From positions 1 through 18,110 of the forward strand of contig JALGWB010000010.1 of NCBI GenBank assembly GCA_025774405.1: 18,110 bases of DNA. The letters are read 5' to 3'. The notes beneath the pieces are model-generated. The model saw only the letters and a list, made by a program, of their open reading frames with translations, was not told where the DNA came from and ran no database searches. Source of the DNA: a bacterium. GTDB lineage: Bacteria; Arandabacterota; Arandabacteria; Arandabacterales; Arandabacteraceae. The position numbers and the translations under genes were made by a program. Within the stretch, counting starts at the first letter, position 1; each line of letters opens with the position of its first letter. Of this stretch, positions 15,060 to 18,110 are shown piece after piece.

Positions 15060-15155
15060 CTATCTCTTCTTTTTCTTGTGGCGATCTCTTCTGAGCCGCT
15101 TCTTGCGCTTATGGGTTTTTATCTTATGCTTCTTCCGCTTTCTTCCGCAAGGCAC
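15060..15155 (-). CDS. 31-residue mS38/COX24-like (AURKAIP1-domain) ribosomal mini-protein
   Basis: This very small gene encodes 31 residues starting MPCGRKRKKHK and ending RHKKKKR, with THKRKKRLRR between. About two thirds of the residues are Lys, Arg or His. The layout (P-x-G-[K/R]-K-R-K-[R/K]-H-K, then THKRKKRLR, then RHKKK) matches, from memory, the bacterial AURKAIP1/COX24-domain mini-proteins related to mitochondrial ribosomal protein mS38, familiar from Bacteroidota. It is probably a small-subunit ribosomal protein. The start is GTG at 15153-15155, with GGGGGTG 7 nt upstream, a good Shine-Dalgarno. It sits 30 nt after the HU gene and 9 nt before rnr. Both reading frame and ribosome site argue that it is translated. 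Direct evidence of ribosome binding is lacking. Confidence 0.85.
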   Translation of the reverse strand: MPCGRKRKKHKIKTHKRKKRLRRDRHKKKKR

Positions 15156-15185
15156 CTGTGTTCACCCCCAGTAGGAATTCTATTT

Positions 15186-15470
15186 TCAGGATGAGATAGA
15201 ATCTACCAGCTTGATCAAGTCCTTTGAGGCCTTGAAGTATGGTACAACCTTTTCAGGGACATCCACTCGCTCACCGGTTCGCGGATTGCGGGCAACCCGA
15301 GCGCGCCGTGTCTTCACCTTGAAGCTTCCGAAGCCCCTGATCTCAATGTGCTCACGCTCAGCAAGCGCCTTCGAAATAGTCTCAAGCAGCAGGTCAACAA
15401 CCACCCCAACATCACGTTTGGTGAGACCAGTGGCATTCGCAATTTGCTCAACGATATCCGCTTTCGTCAT
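15186..15470 (-). CDS. HU/IHF family DNA-binding protein
   Basis: A 94-residue histone-like protein that bends and compacts DNA as a dimer. It starts MTKADIVEQIANATGLTK, the usual helical N terminus. Then come the beta-arm region IEIRGFGSFKVKTRRAR (42-58) and RNPRTGE (61-67), with Pro63 that inserts into DNA. It ends with the VPYFKASKDL strand and helix (77-86). This last block is closer to IHF-type proteins than to HU, but the two cannot be separated with certainty here. I place the start at ATG 15468-15470, with AAGGGG 7-8 nt upstream. A longer form from 15497 adds nine residues unlike the family and would overlap the gene before it. It lies 19 nt after the FmdB-like gene. Confidence 0.93.
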   Translation of the reverse strand: MTKADIVEQIANATGLTKRDVGVVVDLLLETISKALAEREHIEIRGFGSFKVKTRRARVARNPRTGERVDVPEKVVPYFKASKDLIKLVDSISS

Positions 15471-15489
15471 GGCCGACCCCTTTCTCGAG

Positions 15490-15714
15490 CTATCCACAGC
15501 TACTGCAGTTGTGTGAGGAACAGCTTGTACAAGCGGAGCCCTGTCTGGAGGTTGCTCCAGCAGATGACCCCGAGCCTATGCCAAATGTTGAGAATAGCTT
15601 CTTGACTCGCCTGGACTTGCAGAATGGACATTTGACCCTTGCCCGTCGCGATCCCGAGACGAGAACCTCAAAGATACGTTTGCAATTAGAGCATTCATAT
15701 TCGAAAATAGGCAA
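15490..15714 (-). CDS. FmdB-type zinc ribbon protein
   Basis: This 74-residue protein begins MPIFEYECSNC, the classical FmdB opening (MPxYEYxCxxC). Two Cys pairs, C8xxC11 and C29xxC32, make the zinc ribbon. After residue 45 it has a glycine/serine linker and a second cysteine cluster (C62xxC65, C70xxC73). That C-terminal pair is also common in the family, although its role is unknown. The family is widespread and loosely described as putative regulatory; no activity is assigned. I chose TTG at 15712-15714 because AGGGGTG lies 6 nt upstream and the family starts exactly there. The alternative GTG at 15721-15723 would place the ribosome site against the start codon. Cytoplasmic. Confidence 0.85.
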   Translation of the reverse strand: MPIFEYECSNCKRIFEVLVSGSRRARVKCPFCKSRRVKKLFSTFGIGSGSSAGATSRQGSACTSCSSHNCSSCG

Positions 15715-15744
15715 GCTAATCACCCCTTCGCCTTAGCCTGCAAT

Positions 15745-15773
15745 AAGTTAGCAAGCAGGGGAATGCTTGTCAA
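15745..15773 (-). promoter_or_regulatory. Possible internal promoter with palindromic spacer
   Basis: On the minus strand, TTGACA (15768-15773) and TAACTT (15745-15750) are 17 nt apart upstream of the FmdB-like gene. The spacer holds a perfect inverted repeat, CAAGCA (15752-15757) and TGCTTG (15764-15769), around a 6-nt loop. It could be a regulated promoter, or a weak sppA terminator. The -10 is poor. Confidence 0.35.
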
Positions 15774-15780
15774 ACCAATT

Positions 15781-16656
15781 TTATCTCAGACTGTATTCAA
15801 GGGCCACGCCCCTGCGAACCGAGGAACTGGCGCCTATGAGATCCTCAAGAAGGCTCCAGAGACTCAAGACCCTCTTGCGCGGTCTGACTATCACGGGTTC
15901 ACCTTTTATGCCTGCGAGCTCGCCTGCAAGGAATATCGCGTCTCTGAGATCGCCCAATCTGTCGACAAGCCCAAGCTGATACGCCTGACGCCCTGTCAAC
16001 AGTCTTCCATCGGCGAACTTTCGGATCTCTCCAATGGCGATCCCCCTCTGTGTTGCTATTACTTCAAGAAACTGCTGATAAACGTCTTCAAGCAGATCAC
16101 CCACCAGCTTGCGTTCGGCAGGCGTCAGTGGCCTTGTCGGTGATCCGAGATCCTTATACTCCCCAGTCTTGATAACCTCAAAACCAATGCCAATTTTTCT
16201 GAAAAGCTCCTCAGTATTGGCAAATCTCATGATCACACCGATACTACCGGTGAGGGTGCCAGCATTGGCTACAATCGAATCCGCTGCACACGCAACGTAA
16301 TATCCACCACTGGCTGCAACCCCACCCATTGAGGCTACGACAGGTTTGCCAGCAAGACTTGCCTTTCTCAGCTCGGAGTAGATCTCCTGTGCAGCTGCAA
16401 CTACTCCGCCGGGGCTCTCAATTCTGACAACAATGGCTGCAATGTCGTCATCTTTAGCAAAGCGCTCTATCTCCTCAACAATTGGTACTGGATTTATGAT
16501 TGTGCCTTCGATTTCCACAAGACCAACTGCCTTTCCAAATGCAAAGGTGGGACCGCCTTCGACAAAACCTCCCATTGCGATCCAGATCATGAATGCGATA
16601 GTACCTGCGACACAAACGGCTATGACAAACAGCAGGATCCACCATCTTCCTCGCAA
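15781..16656 (-). CDS. sppA: Signal peptide peptidase SppA, short (one-domain) type
   Basis: SppA is a membrane serine protease that cuts up cleaved signal peptides and other membrane-embedded fragments. The 291-residue protein is the short bacterial form. One membrane helix lies at residues about 6-28, and the rest faces outside the cytoplasm. The catalytic dyad is present: Ser116 in GGVAASGGYY (111-120) and Lys168 in TGEYKDLGSP (164-173). The conserved RIESPGG (78-84) and LTGSIGVI (135-142) blocks are also intact. The start is TTG at 16654-16656, with AGGGGGTG 5 nt upstream, and residues before it would run into dapB. It lies 12 nt after dapB, as part of the long operon. Confidence 0.94.
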   Translation of the reverse strand: MRGRWWILLFVIAVCVAGTIAFMIWIAMGGFVEGGPTFAFGKAVGLVEIEGTIINPVPIVEEIERFAKDDDIAAIVVRIESPGGVVAAAQEIYSELRKASLAGKPVVASMGGVAASGGYYVACAADSIVANAGTLTGSIGVIMRFANTEELFRKIGIGFEVIKTGEYKDLGSPTRPLTPAERKLVGDLLEDVYQQFLEVIATQRGIAIGEIRKFADGRLLTGRQAYQLGLVDRLGDLRDAIFLAGELAGIKGEPVIVRPRKRVLSLWSLLEDLIGASSSVRRGVALEYSLR

Positions 16657-16668
16657 CTCTACACCCCC

Positions 16669-17448
16669 TTACCTTAAGCCCAGAACATCTCTCATATCAT
16701 AAAGACCTGGCGAAGCCTTTGAGGCAAAAAAGGCTGCTCTCACAGCACCTGATGCAAAGCAAAGCCTCGAGAGGGCTGTGTGACGCATCTCCAGGACTTC
16801 ACCCTCGAGAGCGAAACTGACTGAATGTACACCCGGGACCGATCCCATCCTGAGTGAGTGAACTCTGATCTCATTGCCATGCCTCGGACCCCTTGGCTCG
16901 GAGATCACCTCGGTTCCCGCTATCTCGCTGAGGATGCTTGCCAGCCGAATAGCTGTACCGCTGGGGGCATCCTGCTTGGTTCGATGGTGAGTCTCGACTA
17001 TTTCGACATCAGCCTTACCTGCCAGCGCTGTGCCAGCCTTCCCGACAAGATCAAAAAGCACATTGACACCTACCGCCATGTTGGGTGAGTCCACCACGGC
17101 AACAAGCTGAGCCAGGTGTCGCAGGCGCGCTCGCTTACTCTCAATGCCTGTCGTACCCGTGACAAGCGGTTTACCCAGATCCTTGGCAACCTTCACAATC
17201 TCATCAAAAACGGCCGGGCTTGAGAAATCCACCATGACATCGCAAATCTCGGCAGCTGAATAGCCATCTGCGGCAATCAATACCTCACTCTTGGTGTAAC
17301 CGGCCTCAGCTTGATAGCTCGGTTTCAATGCCACTGCCTCAGCACGCTCCCAGACAGACGCAATGATCACATCATCAGTTGCCTGGACAACCTCACCAAT
17401 GGCTTTGCCCATGCGCCCAAGTCCACCAACAAGGCAAACCCTGATCAT
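16669..17448 (-). CDS. dapB: 4-hydroxy-tetrahydrodipicolinate reductase DapB
   Basis: DapB reduces the DapA product with NAD(P)H in the diaminopimelate/lysine pathway, feeding peptidoglycan and protein synthesis. At 259 residues it is complete. The N-terminal nucleotide-binding loop is VGGLGRMGK (7-15; more often GAxGRMG). VTGTTGI (96-102) and SPNMAVGVNVLF (121-132) follow. The catalytic segment ETHHRTKQDAPSGTA (152-166) contains the conserved His154 and Lys158. Cytoplasmic. The ATG at 17446-17448 overlaps the dapA stop by 4 nt (ATGA), a sign of translational coupling between consecutive enzymes. Confidence 0.96.
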   Translation of the reverse strand: MIRVCLVGGLGRMGKAIGEVVQATDDVIIASVWERAEAVALKPSYQAEAGYTKSEVLIAADGYSAAEICDVMVDFSSPAVFDEIVKVAKDLGKPLVTGTTGIESKRARLRHLAQLVAVVDSPNMAVGVNVLFDLVGKAGTALAGKADVEIVETHHRTKQDAPSGTAIRLASILSEIAGTEVISEPRGPRHGNEIRVHSLRMGSVPGVHSVSFALEGEVLEMRHTALSRLCFASGAVRAAFFASKASPGLYDMRDVLGLR

Positions 17449-18110
17449 GTTGCACCACCTATGATTGATAAGGTCTCGAGCACCCTCCGGATTTCGGTTC
17501 GGCTTGTCTCCGAAACCTCCACAAGTGGTAGTCTCAACTCTCCAGTGCCATGGCCCATCATCTTGAGAGCAGCCTTCACCGGACAGGGATTGGTCTCAAT
17601 AAAGAGTACGTGCATAAGAGGAAGCAGTCGCAAGTGCACTTGCCTTGCCTCCTCAACTCTGCCTGCGAGGAAGCTCGATACCATTCTGACAATCTCAGCC
17701 GGCACAAGATTGCCCACAACCGAGACCACTCCTCTTGCGCCAACGGCAAGCATCGGCAAAGTTAGCGAATCGTCACCTGATAGTATGGTTATGTCACAAA
17801 GGCTTGCAATACGAGCAACCTGATCGACCGACCCACTCGCCTCCTTTATTGCAACAATATTGTCGATCTCTGCCAGGCTTGCAACTGTCTCGGGCTTCAT
17901 ATTGACCCCGGTTCTACTCGGGACATTATAAAGCACAAGAGGGATATCCACCTTGGAGGCCACTGTTTCATAGTGCTTGATGAGCCCCGCCTGTGTCGGT
18001 TTGTTATAGTATGGCGTGATCAGCATCGCTCCATCGACACCCAGATCCTGAGCCATCCTCGTGATCTCAATAGTTTGAGAAGTTGAGTTTGAGCCTGTCC
18101 CGGGTATTAT
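17445..18110 (-). CDS. dapA: 4-hydroxy-tetrahydrodipicolinate synthase DapA, 5' end missing
   Basis: DapA condenses pyruvate with aspartate semialdehyde at the first committed step of lysine/diaminopimelate synthesis. The open frame runs off the right edge of the window: codons from 18110 read IIPGTGSNSTSQTIEITR before the internal methionine at 18054-18056. The last ~220 of the usual ~290-295 residues are therefore here and the start lies outside. Visible motifs include ITPYYNKP, YNVPSRTGVNM with the active-site Tyr, and IVAIKEASG with the Schiff-base Lys (codon 17844-17846). Then come ILSGDDSLTLPMLAVGARGVVSV and NPCPVKAAL near the end. A start at the internal Met would remove conserved sequence, so it is not real. 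It overlaps dapB by 4 nt and is the first visible gene of the operon. Confidence 0.96.
   Translation of the reverse strand: MIPGTGSNSTSQTIEITRMAQDLGVDGAMLITPYYNKPTQAGLIKHYETVASKVDIPLVLYNVPSRTGVNMKPETVASLAEIDNIVAIKEASGSVDQVARIASLCDITILSGDDSLTLPMLAVGARGVVSVVGNLVPAEIVRMVSSFLAGRVEEARQVHLRLLPLMHVLFIETNPCPVKAALKMMGHGTGELRLPLVEVSETSRTEIRRVLETLSIIGGAT

Noticed and set aside
17445..18056. dapA as a complete 203-aa gene starting at 18056
   Set aside because: The frame stays open to the window edge and encodes the conserved GTGSNST block upstream of that methionine, so the gene is cut by the edge.
1..18110. CRISPR array, prophage, IS element or defence island
   Set aside because: No spaced repeats, integrase, transposase or known defence genes were seen on either strand; most genes are housekeeping or envelope-related.

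Overview
The window looks like chromosome from an uncultured or poorly known member of the Fibrobacteres-Chlorobi-Bacteroidetes (FCB) group, or a related candidate phylum, outside Bacteroidota itself. This is inference from two signals. The long surface protein at 6708-8732 ends in a T9SS/FlgD-like sorting domain, and a 31-residue mS38/COX24-like protein at 15060-15155 resembles one familiar from Bacteroidota. Against Bacteroidota itself, many genes carry strong Shine-Dalgarno sites (AAGGAGGT, GGAGG, AGGAGG), and the recognisable promoters fit classical TTGACA-N16-18-TATAAT spacing. No phage genes, transposases, CRISPR array or defence system were found.

Left part (1-3841). A PilZ protein (minus) diverges from a plus-strand run: a thioredoxin-like/TPR lipoprotein with a CPWS active site, thyX (overlapping it by 11 bp) and a cysteine- and aromatic-rich secreted protein. 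A diacylglycerol-kinase-family lipid kinase follows, with its start revised to 2972.

Middle part (3842-8780). It holds tRNA-Glu(CTC) with its own promoter, two sets of short tandem repeats, and a two-gene minus-strand unit (an outer-membrane barrel candidate, then a lipoprotein). A secreted MsrA (minus) diverges from the large surface protein, which has four HYR-like repeats, a GGWG-type domain and the sorting domain.

Right part (8755-18110, all minus). The transcriptional order is dapA (cut by the window edge), dapB, sppA, fmdB-like, HU/IHF, the mS38-like mini-gene, rnr, gltX; then tRNA-Gln(CTG) with its own promoter, a DUF985 cupin and glnS. The first eight genes are tightly packed and probably form a housekeeping operon linking lysine/cell-wall precursor synthesis, membrane proteolysis, DNA architecture, ribosome/RNA quality control and glutamyl-tRNA synthesis. 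GltX, GlnRS, tRNA-Glu and tRNA-Gln all lie within about 9 kb, which points to direct glutaminylation.

The most useful observations are the unannotated 31-aa gene upstream of rnr, the CxxS thioredoxin lipoprotein coupled to thyX, the composite surface protein, and the tandem repeats beside the tRNA-Glu promoter.
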